In this document: piece by piece, positions 11,001-21,317 of the stretch | How positions within the stretch are numbered: position 1 is the first letter of the stretch | Layout of the letters: each line of letters opens with the position of its first letter | Assembly: GCA_034401795.1 (NCBI GenBank) | Contig: CM067369.1 | Span: forward strand, 92,525,241-92,589,240 | DNA: 64,000 bases | Source: Chaetoderma sp. LZ-2023a | Taxonomy: Eukaryota > Mollusca > Caudofoveata > Chaetodermatida > Chaetodermatidae | Direction: 5' to 3' | Program-made: the position numbers and the translations under genes | The notes under the pieces: generated by a model | Told to the model about the DNA's origin: nothing | Databases searched by the model: none | What the model saw: the letters and a program-made list of their open reading frames with translations, nothing else

Positions 11001-12682
11001 ACCAATGAACATCAAAATCGCGATTAGGTGTTTTCAACCCAGCAAACATTCAAGGCGCAGGTCAACAAACTCTGTGTAACAATTACGTCAATGGGTAATC
11101 CCTTTACTGAGGAATCACATGCGCTCAAGCCCCTTGATTGTCATGTCTGTCTGGACCAGACTCTAGTAGGTACCTTCCATAACAGGAAAACCCGTGTTAC
11201 GGAAAAGTACAAGGAATATGTCAAGAATGTTTTGGTTGAAAGAAATCAATCTATCCATGAACCAATTAAAAGAAATAACACCATGATCTTCAAACAGCCC
11301 ACAGAAATAAATCAAAGAACAAGCAACCAATGGAAGACATCAAGAGTAATTAGAGCCTCTTCACCCAATTGTTCATCTCATGTAAAGTGCGCGATGGAAA
11401 CCCTGAGGAGTTCTTTATGCACGAAAATCACCCATGGCCTCCATCTCCGAGTGATCTTGGAAAACTTCGATTACCAACCTGGAAGTCCCATCTACTGGGT
11501 CTCATGTACTGTGAAAAGCCAGAAGTCCCAGCTAGCTTTCATGCCAAAGTCTTTGACGGCCCAGCAGTGGTGCATTCACTTCCACGAGGCGATGCCTCGA
11601 CGTTTGGCCAATATGGTAAGGAGATCTTCACATGCTGGACCATTCGTCATCTTCAGAACTGGAAGCGTATCGATATAGTATGGGATGCATATACATCTGA
11701 TAGCCTGAAGCAGGCCACACAGAAGGTTTCGCCACAGAAAAAGCTGCCAAAGGACCTCAAATGATGCCTTTCTACATTACTCCACGAATAAAGATGATTT
11801 ATGTGCTCTACTCACAAAGGAGTCCATATTACCTCTAGTCAGTCGGTTGTGACGAAGGGCAGCAGAGAACAGATGCCAGAATTTGACCAGCAAGAGGCGG
11901 CTATTAGAATGTGTCTACACGTTGCAGATACTGCGCAAAAAGGCGTGAGAGCTTTTATGATCAGCACTGTTGATACGGACGTTGTGGTCATTCCTATTGG
12001 CGTAAACCTCCAACCGGCAAATATGCACCCTAATATTCAGCTTTGGGTAGCATTTGGCAAAAGCAAGAACTTCGCTACTTTCATATTAATTCAATTTGCG
12101 CTGAACTTGGAAAAGACAAATCCTATGCCCTTCCATTTTCCATGCTTTTACTGGTTCAGACACGGCCATCATGTTGGGAAGGTTGGAGGTCATTTCCGTC
12201 TGTGACAGAGACATTCATGTATCCTAGTGTACACCAGTTCGAATCAATGAGCATCAATTCTCCACATTTTGAATTGTTAGATGACTTTACTTTCACTCTG
12301 TATGACAGGTCATCGTGTTCAAGTAGTGTAAATAACACACGGAGAGAATGTTTCCGTGAAGGACGCGAAAGATGCAAAACCTGCCACCAACCGAGGCTGC
12401 ATTGATTGAGCATACGAATCGAAGTAGTTATCAGGCTAGCATTTGGCTGAGCTGCTTGGAAGCTGAGCAGACATGCCTAGTCCAGAGAAATTGGACTGGG
12501 TTAAACAGAACATTCAATGGCAGCCAATTTGGACCACACGACCAGGAGTCTCAGAAAACAGCAGGTAGCTGATCAAGTGTAGATGCAAGGAAGAACCCAT
12601 TTGTACAAAGAAATTTGTTTGTATAAGTAAAGGACTCAAGTGCACGGGTCTATGCCACTGTCGAGGACATTGCATTGACTAA
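8045..12682 (+). pseudogene. Decayed copy of a large repeat-encoded metazoan protein with Cys-rich C-terminus
   Basis: Coding sequence is readable on the plus strand in pieces with many frameshifts and stops. In order: AISIIFDESLQQIF (8,045), stop at 8,217-8,219, hAT insertion 8,309-9,467, IDNIDYNPSSTTAEGSFHGTS (about 9,785), YVIMFGGIHPEIALLNVL (about 10,295), NPFTEESHALKPLD (about 11,100), DGNPEEFFMHENHPWPP (about 11,395), IDIVWDAYTSDSLK (about 11,670), TVDTDVVVIPIGV (about 11,970), SVTETF (about 12,200), LPPTEAALIEHT (about 12,380) and a tail with nine Cys, starting IKCRCKEEPICTKK, to the TAA at 12,680-12,682. From memory this matches an uncharacterised family, often multi-copy in corals, molluscs and fish. 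The DTD and nearby acidic residues hint at a PIN/FEN-like nuclease. Function and transposon class are unknown. Confidence 0.75.
8309..9467. mobile_element. hAT-like non-autonomous DNA transposon with 8-bp TSD
   Basis: Terminal inverted repeats TAGGGCTTCACGATATACC (start) and its near complement ending CCGTGAAGCCCTA (end) are seen. Flanking octamers GTACCGAC (8,301-8,308) and GTATCGAC (9,468-9,475) differ at one base, as an 8-bp hAT target duplication would. Subterminal ATACCGGTAT palindromes occur repeatedly near both ends (about 8,342, 8,430, 9,407, 9,432), typical of transposase-binding clusters. There is no transposase ORF; the 62-codon ORF at 9,047 looks random. It splits the decayed protein copy around it. 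Confidence 0.85.
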
Positions 12683-12853
12683 AATAATAATGACTGTAAA
12701 GGTGCTCATTCAAATTAATAGGAAAGATATGAATACATCATAGTGTGTCATTGAATTAGATGTTGTACACAAAATTCTGCATACATCCTTGACATTCTAT
12801 GTTTGATTTCTTAATGACTGATGATTTTGCAAAATTAACAAATACGATTTTAA

Positions 12854-13245
12854 ATGGATGCTATAATCTCATCTCAAATGTTGTAAGTGCCAGTGCAATA
12901 CATTCTTATTATGTAATACTCATCTCGTTCAATATTTTGAAAATAATTTGACTGGAGCGCAGCATCAGCTTTCAGTCAAATTAGTTTCAAAATATTCAAA
13001 AGCTTACCTGTATGGTTGCTTTTCTACAAAATTGCCAAACTATAGCTGGCAGCTCAATGACTGAGCGAATATACCGAGGCAGACGCGCTAGGTTTTTTCT
13101 GATTGATTGAAAAGTAAATCATGACATCCATCATAGACTGTAGAACTGTAGTATCACAAAATTTAGCCACTAATGCCTGAAATGTCGTTCGTTGTCGGCA
13201 TGATAAAAAGCTAAAATGTCTGGGATGGATTATTGGTGGCAAATT
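12854..13245 (+). mobile_element. F3 MITE, 3' end degraded, with HP1 core
   Basis: It starts after TTAA with GGATGCTATAATCTCATCTC, contains the HP1 palindrome at about 12,927-13,005, then shares about 190 bp (GATTGAAAAGTAAATCATGACA region) with the copies at 24,252-24,700 and 36,877-37,460. The expected terminal GAGATGAGGTTAG repeat is missing at the right side. Confidence 0.65.
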
Positions 13246-13975
13246 CTATCTGGATGGTTAGTATACGATAAGGTGAGATCTCCTTTAATCAGGAGAAACC
13301 CAGTATCACTGCATTGCTTGACCCTGGAGACGTGTGTATAGACACTGGTTATACCTCAGTTAGTTTTGAGGTTATTGTCAAAAGGGGGATTTCCGATAAT
13401 GGTGGCGGCAGCCATTTTGGAATATAATCAAATATGTCATCGGTCACCATATAACTCGTACCATTACATAGCTTGACCCTTAATTAGTGGGTATTATCAC
13501 TGGTTCCACCTCTTTAATTCCTTTAGTTTCATGTGTATGTTGAGAGAGGATATGTCTTATATGGCGGCGGCGGCCATCTTGAAAAACTCTAATCAGGGTG
13601 AGTTAGATTAGGCACCTCCTTGAATACTGATTCTATATGGCCTAACCAACACATGTGCCAAGCTTCATGCTTTGGTCCGGCGTGTCACGAGTTCAGCCAA
13701 ACTTGGCGTTACGCCACCAGATTACTGGAGAATCTAGGCATAAAACTCTTGATCTGTTGCCAATGCACGTGGTTGGGTGCATTCCAGCAAAACAAGCTTA
13801 CCACGTTGTTCAATAGAGTGTTGACTAGATAGCCTGTATCTGTGTGTCTGTTCACACACAGGACTTCACACGTAGTCGCGTTGAGTGCTGTATATAGCCT
13901 AGCTATAATAAAAGCGTCAGTCAGACATGTAAAAAAAAGTGTAATGGTTTAGCGGATGATTAGGCAGATCGCAGA
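13246..13975. other. Unannotated repeat-like DNA
   Basis: Two direct, diverged units of about 170 bp (about 13,275-13,440 and 13,441-13,610) each carry a GGCGGC-GCCATTTTGG/GCCATCTTGA motif and a TAGCTTGACCC or TTGCTTGACCC motif. No ORF with protein-like character. Possibly a distant relative of the Helitron-like modules elsewhere. Confidence 0.35.
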
Positions 13976-14004
13976 GAAATAGCTTTATAAAATGTCCAAA
14001 CTAA

Positions 14005-14250
14005 CAATCGAGGGATCCGATCTGTCACTCAAGTATCTGAAGTCATAATCAACTGCGTCGCATATTAGCTGACGTCACACGTTTTTTATGTTTTTGATAA
14101 ATTTACAATTTACTAAACATTAAATTTAATGCTTTGAGACTAAGTTGACTGGGAGCTAGGCAACAACGGCCTCCAGTCAAATTAGTTTCAAAATATTCAA
14201 CAGCTTACCTCTATAGTTATCTTGAAATTTAGATTCTGAGAAATCAGGTT
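14005..14250 (+). mobile_element. F1 MITE fragment with HP1 core
   Basis: It opens with GAGGGATCCGATCTGTCA, also present at 52,385, then a TGACGTCA octamer at 14,070-14,077, a shortened HP1 (about 14,122-14,213) and the usual AGCTTACCT exit sequence. The right end is lost. Confidence 0.6.
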
Positions 14251-14369
14251 TCCAAGGTTAAAATCAACTTCAACACAGGTTTGGTTGAAATGATTCAAGA
14301 GGTTAATGAGGATTGGTGTTTTAAAGGAGTTCATGCAAACTGTCGAAAAATCCAAGATGACACCCAAAA

Positions 14370-14752
14370 CAATGGACCTTTCCAGTTTATCCATCCATCA
14401 AATGACGTCATAATCAACTACGTGACGTATATGATGACATCATAATCAATTATAGCATGAATGACTCAAATTAGTTCGTTTTAAATGGTTAATAGTCAGA
14501 CACATTGTACGAATTGTATGTCTTTTAATAAACATGCTGTCGAATATTGTGAAACTAATTTGACTTGGCGCTCTCTGTTGCCGCCAAATTGAAATTAGTT
14601 TTAAAATATCCAACAACTTACCTGTATTATATTCTGGAAATTAAATTAATAGTCAGGAAGTTCAGGGATCGATCGATCCCAACACAAACGTGTTGTGGGT
14701 GGAGCTCAGCTAGAGTTGGTCAGGACATTGTTAAAACTGGAAAGGTCCATTG
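14370..14752 (+). mobile_element. F1 MITE, full length (383 bp)
   Basis: Terminal inverted repeats CAATGGACCTTTCCAGTTT and AAACTGGAAAGGTCCATTG are near perfect. Internal order: TGACGTCA motifs, TATGTCTTTTAATAAA, HP1 palindrome (about 14,535-14,625), CTTACCTGTAT, GGGATCGATCGATCCC, and GGGTGGAGCTCAGCTAGAG. This order defines family F1. No ORF; no clear target duplication. Confidence 0.8.
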
Positions 14753-14952
14753 ACCAACCCAGCCTTTGTATACAATTTCGGAAGACTGTCGTGCAATTCG
14801 CAATTATATGTGTAACTCATATGACAAATATGATTGAATTCCACCTAACGGTTTCAGAAGAGATATTCGGACAGACAGATGGACAGCCAGACTTGGACGG
14901 AGGGACAGAGACAATTGCGATAACCTCTCAGGTTATTTTCAAAATGCCGGGA

Positions 14953-15290
14953 AGGGGGGGGGGGCGATAAATATTCAACAAAATGCTTCTGGACTAAAAC
15001 CATAAAAAGAAAAAAATATATTCAACTAGATTGTAACTGAATATTCTGAAAATAAATGAATTGAGGAGAATATTTTTTATTAACAGGCCTGTAAATGATG
15101 TCATAAAATATACCACAGCCTATAATCAACATAAGTACTATGGTAAAACTCAATACAACCACGGTAGTATGTAGATGACATAGTAAGCGGCCTATGGGTG
15201 GGTGGGGAGGGAGGGGGGGGGGAGGGGCTGAAAAAGGTCATCGCCTATACGTAGAACTCTAAGGTTTGTTCAGAACTGCAACAAGTATAT
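14953..15290. other. Spacer with G-rich tracts, no gene
   Basis: A G8 run at about 14,956 and a G-rich GGGAGGGGGGGGG stretch near 15,205-15,230. Nothing else recognised. Confidence 0.5.
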
Positions 15291-15299
15291 GAATGTGTC

Positions 15300-16270
15300 C
15301 GACCAAAATTCCTAAAATCGGCACTGCATTCTGATTGGTCGATGGTGGCCATGGTTTTTATCATACTAACTTCCGTTAAACAAACTTGAATGGTCATTAT
15401 TCCCTAATCCAATCTCTCAAATTTCAGCTCGATCCATTCAGTGGTTTTGAAGGGGTTTTTTCCCGAGAAAACTAGGTTATCCAAAATGGCCACCAAATCA
15501 TATCGCCAATCAAGTTCTCTTCAACATACTTAGTCAAGCCGTTGCCCTGCAAGATGGCTGTTTCCTGAGTTTAGAATCGATCCGCCAAGTGGTTTCGGAG
15601 AAGATTTTAAAATAAGTTTTTAAAAATCGGCCAAATCCAACATGGTTGCTGGCCAAATTGGCTTATCGGCGTCACATGAACAAACTATTACTTTCGTATA
15701 GAAAGAAGTCTTCGCGGGAAATCATCCATGATGGCCGTTAAAGTGTTTATGCAAAAGTTTAGAAAGTGGCAAATTTGAAATCAGTATTCAAATCAGTATA
15801 CATAAAAACCTATATTAAACCAATTTCGGCTTCAAAATCTGTCAATTTAATAAATCCAATATGGCCACCCAACACGCTACATTATGATTTGTCCATGGCG
15901 CCCATGCTCAATGACGTATCAAATTCCCTTGAACAAACTTTAATGACTCCTAGGGCCTAATGATATTTCCCAAATTTCGATACGATGCATTCAGTGGATC
16001 TGAAGAAAAAGCAGTTTTTAGTGAAACCAAAGTTATCAAGATGACCGCCGAAGCATTTGGCCAATCAAGTTCCCTCGACCAAACCTGGCTTAGTTGATGC
16101 CCTAGATGAAGCTTGCGAAGTTTTGAATCACTCCCCCAAGTGGCCACGGAGATGAAGAAAACTCCAAAATGATTGCCGACCAAATTGGCAGGTAGCTTCA
16201 CTTGAACAAACTCGGATCTCTATGGTCTTAGGATGCTTCGTGCCAAATATAATTGGAATTGGCCCAGTGC
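15300..16270 (+). mobile_element. Helitron-like element fragment, about two modules, ends lost
   Basis: Contains the shared module text: CCAAAATGGCCACC, GGCCAATCAAGTTC, TTGAACAAACT, GGTTTCGGAGAAGATTTT, AAGATGACCGCCGAAGCATT and GCCAAATATAATTGGAATT. Both the 5' AAGAGGCCC hairpin and the 3' hairpin-CTAA are absent. No ORF. Confidence 0.7.
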
Positions 16271-16945
16271 TTCTTGGGAGGAAATTGTTTAAATAAAAAG
16301 CTGACGAGTGGATGGTTATAACTACATTTCCCATATCACACATGTAACTGCGCACCAGTATTGGCTGACCTCACACAATGTTTGTGCACAACGCAATCAC
16401 ACATTCAGCTACAAATTCATTGCTCATAGCCTCAAGATCTTAATAAATTCAAGCACTTTCCAGAACTTTCATCAACTCCAAAATGATCAAGGGCCTTTTA
16501 GGGACACTTGCAGATGCACTGGGGTGGGTTAGCGGGTCCTTGCAGCGAATTTTCATGTTTGATTTTCTGAGAAGCCATTTCTTGCATTCTGAGCGATTAA
16601 CAATATCCTTACTGTATTTTGCTTCTCAATCGCATATACATTTAAGCAAGGAAATCGGAATTTGAGAGCAGTGTTTCATGACTGAATATCTGGGCAATGA
16701 TCAATTTAACACACATAGCGAACATGGGCACAAGGAAATCAACTTTCACGAAATATTCTTTCAATCTTCACCGATTTTTAATTCGCTAAAATTAAGCATT
16801 TTTAAGAACCTTGACAAATAAATTCTGAATTCAAGCGCCACCTTATAAAGCACTTTCAAAAACCACTATTACGCCTATAATAATGGACGAATACAGATTT
16901 AACTATGCCCGCCCATCTTTAGCTTCCACCCCACCCCCACCCCAC
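16271..16945. other. Spacer, no gene seen
   Basis: Short ORFs only, without protein-like character; a C-rich CCACCCCACCCCC stretch near 16,930. Confidence 0.45.
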
Positions 16946-16947
16946 CG

Positions 16948-17004
16948 AAACTAATTTGACTGGGTTCTGTTGCTCAGTCAAATTAGTTTCAAAATATTCA
17001 ACAA
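16948..17004. repeat. HP1 palindrome, short loop form
   Basis: AAACTAATTTGACTGGG and its complement flank a short GTTGCTCAG centre. It is not enclosed by a recognisable MITE on the left. Confidence 0.7.
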
Positions 17005-17139
17005 AATGTTTATCAATTAATAAAGACATATAGTTTGTACAACTTGACGGACTATGATGCGTTTATGATGGACTTAAATATGCATATGTCGTAGTTGATT
17101 ATGATATCTTATGATTGATAGACTATGACGATGATCGTA

Positions 17140-17336
17140 CGTGGTGGTGGTTCAATGCATTTTCAATGCTACAATACAGGAAAACTGTTGAATATTTTGA
17201 AATGTATTTGACTGGAATCCGTTGCTGCCTTAGGCAGCAACGGTTTCCAGTCAAATTAATTTCAAAATATTAAACAGAATAAGTTTTATATCGTAAAAAA
17301 TATCAATTTTCAAGGATTTGTCGGTGAAAGGGTTAA
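17140..17336 (+). mobile_element. P2 MITE (TTAA type) with perfect HP1 core
   Basis: The right end GGATTTGTCGGTGAAAGGG is followed by TTAA at 17,333-17,336. The left end is decayed. HP1 spans 17,186-17,276 and is almost perfectly palindromic around CCTTAGG at about 17,231. TTAA with CCC-type termini suggests piggyBac-like mobilisation. Confidence 0.65.
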
Positions 17337-17470
17337 GGCAGATGGTATTGATCTTGGCAAGCGTTCACCCATCAATGTGCTTCTAGACTGTAAAGAAGAA
17401 CATATATGAGCGAAAGCTTGGCAAAAACACAAATCTTTGTCTTGAGCGCCTTGCAGCGCAGTTGACGAGT

Positions 17471-17752
17471 CAACATACTACTTGATATATCAATTAAACA
17501 TTTTGATGGCCATTTTGATGTTTCTTGCGTCAACAGCGCTGCAAGGCGCTCAACATACTACTTGATATATCAATTAAACATTTTGATGGCCATTTTGATG
17601 TTTCTTGCGTCAACAGCGCTGCAAGGCGCTCAACATACTACTTGATATATCAATTAAACATTTTGATGGCCATTTTGATGTTTCTTGCGTCAACAGCGCT
17701 GCAAGGCGCTCAACATACTACTTGATATATCAATTAAACATTTTGATGGCCA
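17471..17752. repeat. 80-bp tandem repeat, 3.5 copies
   Basis: Units begin with CAACATACTACTTGATATAT at 17,471, 17,551, 17,631 and 17,711 and are nearly identical. Each unit ends with AGCGCTGCAAGGCGCT. Immediately left of the array, 17,441-17,465 carries the reverse complement of that unit end (AGCGCCTTGCAGCGC). Because 240 is divisible by three, ORFs across it repeat the same peptide in shifted frames; these are not genes. Confidence 0.95.
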
Positions 17753-17814
17753 ATATGTTTCAAGATACTTTAATTTTAGAAGATTATTTTTGTAAATTTA
17801 CCCCTGAAATTCTT

Positions 17815-18115
17815 ACGCCGGCTTGGACATTAAAGGGGCAATGGTAAAAGAAAATAAAGTTATTACTTAGCCAGTGTATATCTGCAGGCTGAGAGAAGAG
17901 TATTTTTGAATTACCACTAGAATGACTGGCTCGATTTTGTTTTATTATTTTTGCTTTTGGCCTGCAAATGGACATTTGTAACAACCATTGCGACACTTTC
18001 GTCATTGATATGCCTGTGTTGTTATGTCTGATAGTCCTTCTTGCGATAAATATTCAAAAATACTCTTCTCTAGGCCAAGTTGTTTTTTGGTCAGTTTGAC
18101 CATTAAAGGGTTAAG
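17815..18115 (+). mobile_element. P1-type MITE, diverged
   Basis: Half of the P1 palindrome is present (TTACCACTAGAATGACTGGC at about 17,911) with GCAGGCTGAGAGAAGAG before it and CTGCAAATGGACATTTG after. The right edge is AAAGGG followed by TTAA at about 18,111. Left edge uncertain. Confidence 0.5.
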
Positions 18116-18200
18116 TTGACACAAGAGATGTTAAAGAGGTACCGCTTTGAATCACCATATCAGAATGGTAATAAATTATGCAGAAGTGATCGCGCCTTAC

Positions 18201-18292
18201 CTTCTGATAAATGATCCTTTGGTTCTTCACATTGGATGCCCTCAAAATCTGCTGGACACTGACACACATTCACCAGTGATCCATACAAATAC
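18201..18292 (-). CDS. CUB-EGF gene, second coding exon (second half of an EGF domain)
   Basis: A 92-nt exon bounded on the minus strand by a pyrimidine-rich acceptor ending CTTGTAG and a donor GTAAGG. The only open frame reads YLYGSLVNVCQCPADFEGIQC followed by EEPKDHLSE: the C4-x-C5-x8-C6 half of an EGF-like domain. One leading base completes a codon begun in the previous exon, exactly what the exon at 51,430-52,139 leaves (two bases). Joined, the cysteine spacing C-x8-C-x5-C-x10-C-x-C-x8-C is a normal EGF domain. It ends with one base of the next codon (phase 1). No further exon was found between 12,700 and 18,200, so the gene continues to the left beyond the transposons, or its next exon was missed. 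Confidence 0.75.
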
Positions 18293-18474
18293 CTACAAGT
18301 AGACAAATTAATCAATCAGCTAATCACGCGTGCTGTCAACAGTTGTGGGCCACAAGGCTTGCGAAAAATCATGATTATTTTTTAAATCGTGAATTTATAT
18401 GATTACGGAGTAAATAATCGTTGTGAATAATTTCTACTGCATAAAATATTTCAAAACCTACTTTTTAATAACTC

Positions 18475-18715
18475 AGTGATGCGATTGGTCACGATAATTG
18501 ACATTTTGCTCAGCGAATATATGTCGATTTGCAGGTCAAGAGAAAGGTATTTTTTTAAAATACATCACTGGAATGACCGACTCGAACATCGAGCCAGTCA
18601 TTCCAGTGATACATTTTCAAAAGTAGTCTTCTCTTGGCCTGCACGTGGACATTTGTACACACCATTACGACACTTTCGTCATTGATATACCTATGTTATG
18701 TCTGGGTAAATTGTA
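18475..18715. mobile_element. P1-type palindromic MITE, diverged
   Basis: GCAGGTCAAGAGAAAGGTAT and GTAGTCTTCTCTTGGCCTGC frame an inverted repeat with ATCACTGGAATGACCGACTC and GAGCCAGTCATTCCAGTGAT around a short centre near 18,590. The left flank GATGCGATTGGTCACG and right flank TTTCGTCATTGATATACC resemble the copy ending near 18,010. Confidence 0.6.
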
Positions 18716-18884
18716 CACAGGCTGATTAATCGAGTAATCACGATTATTCTTAAATAATTGATCGTGACCACTCATGCAATAATCACACAAGCATAGGCCA
18801 CGTTAAAACCACATGTACAACCAAAACAATTCTTGAACAACTTCGGACCAGAAACCGCACATTATTTATGAGGCATGGTGTATT

Positions 18885-18990
18885 CTGTTGATTATTTCGA
18901 AACTAATCTGTTTGCTAGCCGATGATGTCTACGGCGGCAACACGTACACAGGGGAGCAAGAAATTAGTTTCAAAATATTCAACAATATAC
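18885..18990. repeat. HP1 palindrome, diverged centre
   Basis: CTGTTGATTATTTCGAAACTAAT and AAATTAGTTTCAAAATATTC arms enclose a centre that no longer pairs well. Confidence 0.55.
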
Positions 18991-19193
18991 ACTTGCTAAA
19001 AATGTATGCTTTTACACGCTTAAATTGTGTACCTAAATTTAAAGAAACACGAATAAATAAACCTATCACGATTTCATTCCGTATAAATTAATATAAGTTC
19101 GATTATGAACATTTTAAAGTAAGATATTATAAGAAGTTTAATGGCGACTGATTGTGGATGAGGTTTGATTGTATCCATTGGTGACTGCAACGG

Positions 19194-19470
19194 ATGGAAC
19201 GTAATAAACTGGTACCGGGTGGGGGTGGGGTTGTTACTGTGAGATGTGTTTTGGAAGCAGCAGTAGTAAGACGGTGCGTTGGACTTGTTCGTCTCCTAAT
19301 GATCATTACTCTTTTCTTCATGACAAGTCTAATTGATTTAATGTTGCCGATTCAATTTGTACAAATTAATGTGTCGAAACTTCTAGGTCTTTGGATTACC
19401 CAGAGAGGGGATGATTGAACTAGGCCAATTTATCACCAGACGTAATTTCTTGTTAGTGATACCCAGTTAT
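19194..19470. other. Spacer, no gene seen
   Basis: Only short ORFs; a GGGTGGGGGTGGGG tract near 19,217. Confidence 0.4.
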
Positions 19471-19474
19471 CCCG

Positions 19475-19692
19475 TTAACCCGTTCACCGATGAATTCCCA
19501 ATATCTCATTTTCAACGCTAACATACATGGGCACTGTTGAATATTTTGAAATTAATCTGACTGGAAGCCGTTGGTGCCTTAGGCACCAACGGCTTCCGGT
19601 CAAATTAATCTCAAAATATTTAACAGAATAAGTTTCATATCGTAAAGAATATACTTTTTCAGGGATTTGTCGTAGTACCGGCTAGGGTTTAA
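19475..19692 (+). mobile_element. P2 MITE (TTAA type) with HP1 core
   Basis: TTAA at 19,475-19,478 is followed by CCCGTTCACCGATGAATTCCC; the right end carries GGGATTTGTCGTAG and TTTAA at 19,688-19,692. HP1 at 19,535-19,625 pairs almost perfectly around CCTTAGG. Confidence 0.7.
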
Positions 19693-19880
19693 ATGCTAGT
19701 ATCTCACTTTCAATGTCATTATACAGGAATGCTGTTACTAGCTTGAGACTACTTCTACTTGAACTTGTTGCAGTCCAAAGCAGCAGCAGCGGCAGCTCAC
19801 AGTTAACCCGGTTTCAAAATATTCAACATCATATTCTTTACATTGTTCAGGTGATGTTTTTCGCGTGTTAGTGTTTAAAT
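19689..19880 (+). mobile_element. Second P2 MITE abutting the first
   Basis: It begins at the TTAA that ends the previous copy, repeats the ATCTCACTTTCAATGTCATTATACAGGAA leader, and has a degraded HP1 (about 19,732-19,830). It ends near GTGTTTAAATGG at about 19,880. Confidence 0.55.
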
Positions 19881-20038
19881 GGTTAGCGTATATATTAGAG
19901 AACGAATGAAGACAAACTAATGAAGATCTGTACTTACACCAGTCCGTCACAAACAACACCCTGTACATTATCTTAAAAGCTGCTCACTAGGGACATTATG
20001 GAGTGCCTGGACAAGTTAAATGGTCACAAAACGATCAC

Positions 20039-20246
20039 TTAACCCTTACCACTCTGATGTCAATATTCCATCTTTTACTGTCTTTATAGCCAGGACACTG
20101 GTGTATATTTTTCAACAATTTTGGTTGACGACGTTGCTGTCCACGACAGCAACATCTTCCACGAAATTTGTTGATAAATGAACACCAGTTCATCTTTTAA
20201 TTTAGTTTGAAATTTGAAAATTTTACATCAGAGTGCTAAGGGTTAA
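20039..20246. mobile_element. P3 MITE, 200 bp between two TTAA sites
   Basis: Terminal inverted repeats CCCTTACCACTCTGATGT and ACATCAGAGTGCTAAGGG lie directly inside TTAA at 20,039 and 20,243. The centre has its own hairpin with CGTTGCTGTC/GACAGCAAC arms, reminiscent of the HP1 centre. This is the clearest TTAA duplication in the window. Confidence 0.8.
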
Positions 20247-20739
20247 TATAAGTTTGTCAGCCAAATGAAATGGCTTGGGTGGGGGGGGGGCATTGACCCA
20301 TAATGATGGTTATATCAGACTTAGGTCCTACAGGCACTTATTTACCATCACTCTCTGCCCCAAAAGTCAAATATCCCTAATATGCAGGTTAGACACCGAC
20401 AGTTATTGCCGACCAAATTCAGATAAATTGTATTTAAAATATTTTGTACCGTGTCCAGAGTTAAACAGGTTTATACAAATTTTAGTCACAAAATACTAAA
20501 AGGATAAAATGTAGCCCATCAAGTGTAGACAAAACATGTTTACGGTAGTGTAGGCATGTTTATTAGAAATTTGGTCAATGGTCATGACCCGTCCAGCAGA
20601 ACTGCAGTTATTTCAAAATGTGACAACAAATTAAAAAATGTCTTAAGAACAATAAAAACAAATTCTGGGATGCTTATCGTTATAATACATTTTAATAGGG
20701 TCAACATTGTTTAGAGTGACTATATTCTATTTAGTTCCG

Positions 20740-20912
20740 AACATAAGTGCATGTAAAAAAAATCAATGATTTTATTATAATTCTAGTAAAAAATCATAAA
20801 AATCATAAAAATCGAAAAAATACGATTAAATCGAAAAAATCTGATTTTTTTCGATTTTTTAGAGCAAATCATGATTTTTTAGAGAAAATCATGATTTTTT
20901 CCAACCCTGTCT
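20740..20912. mobile_element. hAT-like MITE end, truncated
   Basis: Repeats of AAATCATGATTTTTTAGAG lead into TTTTTTCCAACCCTG at 20,898-20,912, the common animal hAT terminus CAGGGTTGGAAAAAA read on the other strand. The partner terminus was not found. Confidence 0.5.
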
Positions 20913-21315
20913 CAAACTGTCTTTTTTGGCTTAGCCCTCTTCTACAATATTAATCGATATTCCAAATTTGGTGACTACCTTCTCGGTCTCCCAAGATATC
21001 AATATCGCGTGGATAAACATCCAAACAAACAAACAGACAAACAGACGACAATAAATCGCAATGACTCACACCGTCCTTTGGTGGCGTGAGTAACTAGCTT
21101 AGTGTGACTTAGTTTATGGAGATAAGTAAAATGTTGTTATATTAAAACAGCGAGGAAACATTCACAGGAAACATTCACAGAATAGATTTTGTATCATTTT
21201 CATTTGATAAATGGGCATCACAGTCTCCAAACCATACACAATCCTTATCCCCTTACAGACCACGCGTTACGAGTCCTTACAAAACCGCGACAAATCCTTA
21301 TAACACCGCGCCTAT
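20913..21315. other. Spacer with CAAA/CAGA-rich stretch, no gene
   Basis: A short AAACAAACAAACAGACAAACAGACG tract lies near 21,022-21,050, with CACACCGTCC/GGTGGCGTG imperfect hairpin at about 21,068-21,090, similar in style to Helitron-like ends. No gene. Confidence 0.35.
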
Positions 21316-21317
21316 CT

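Noticed and set aside
17471-17752. 80-bp direct repeats considered as a CRISPR-like array
   Set aside because: Units are contiguous with no unique spacers, and the genome is eukaryotic.
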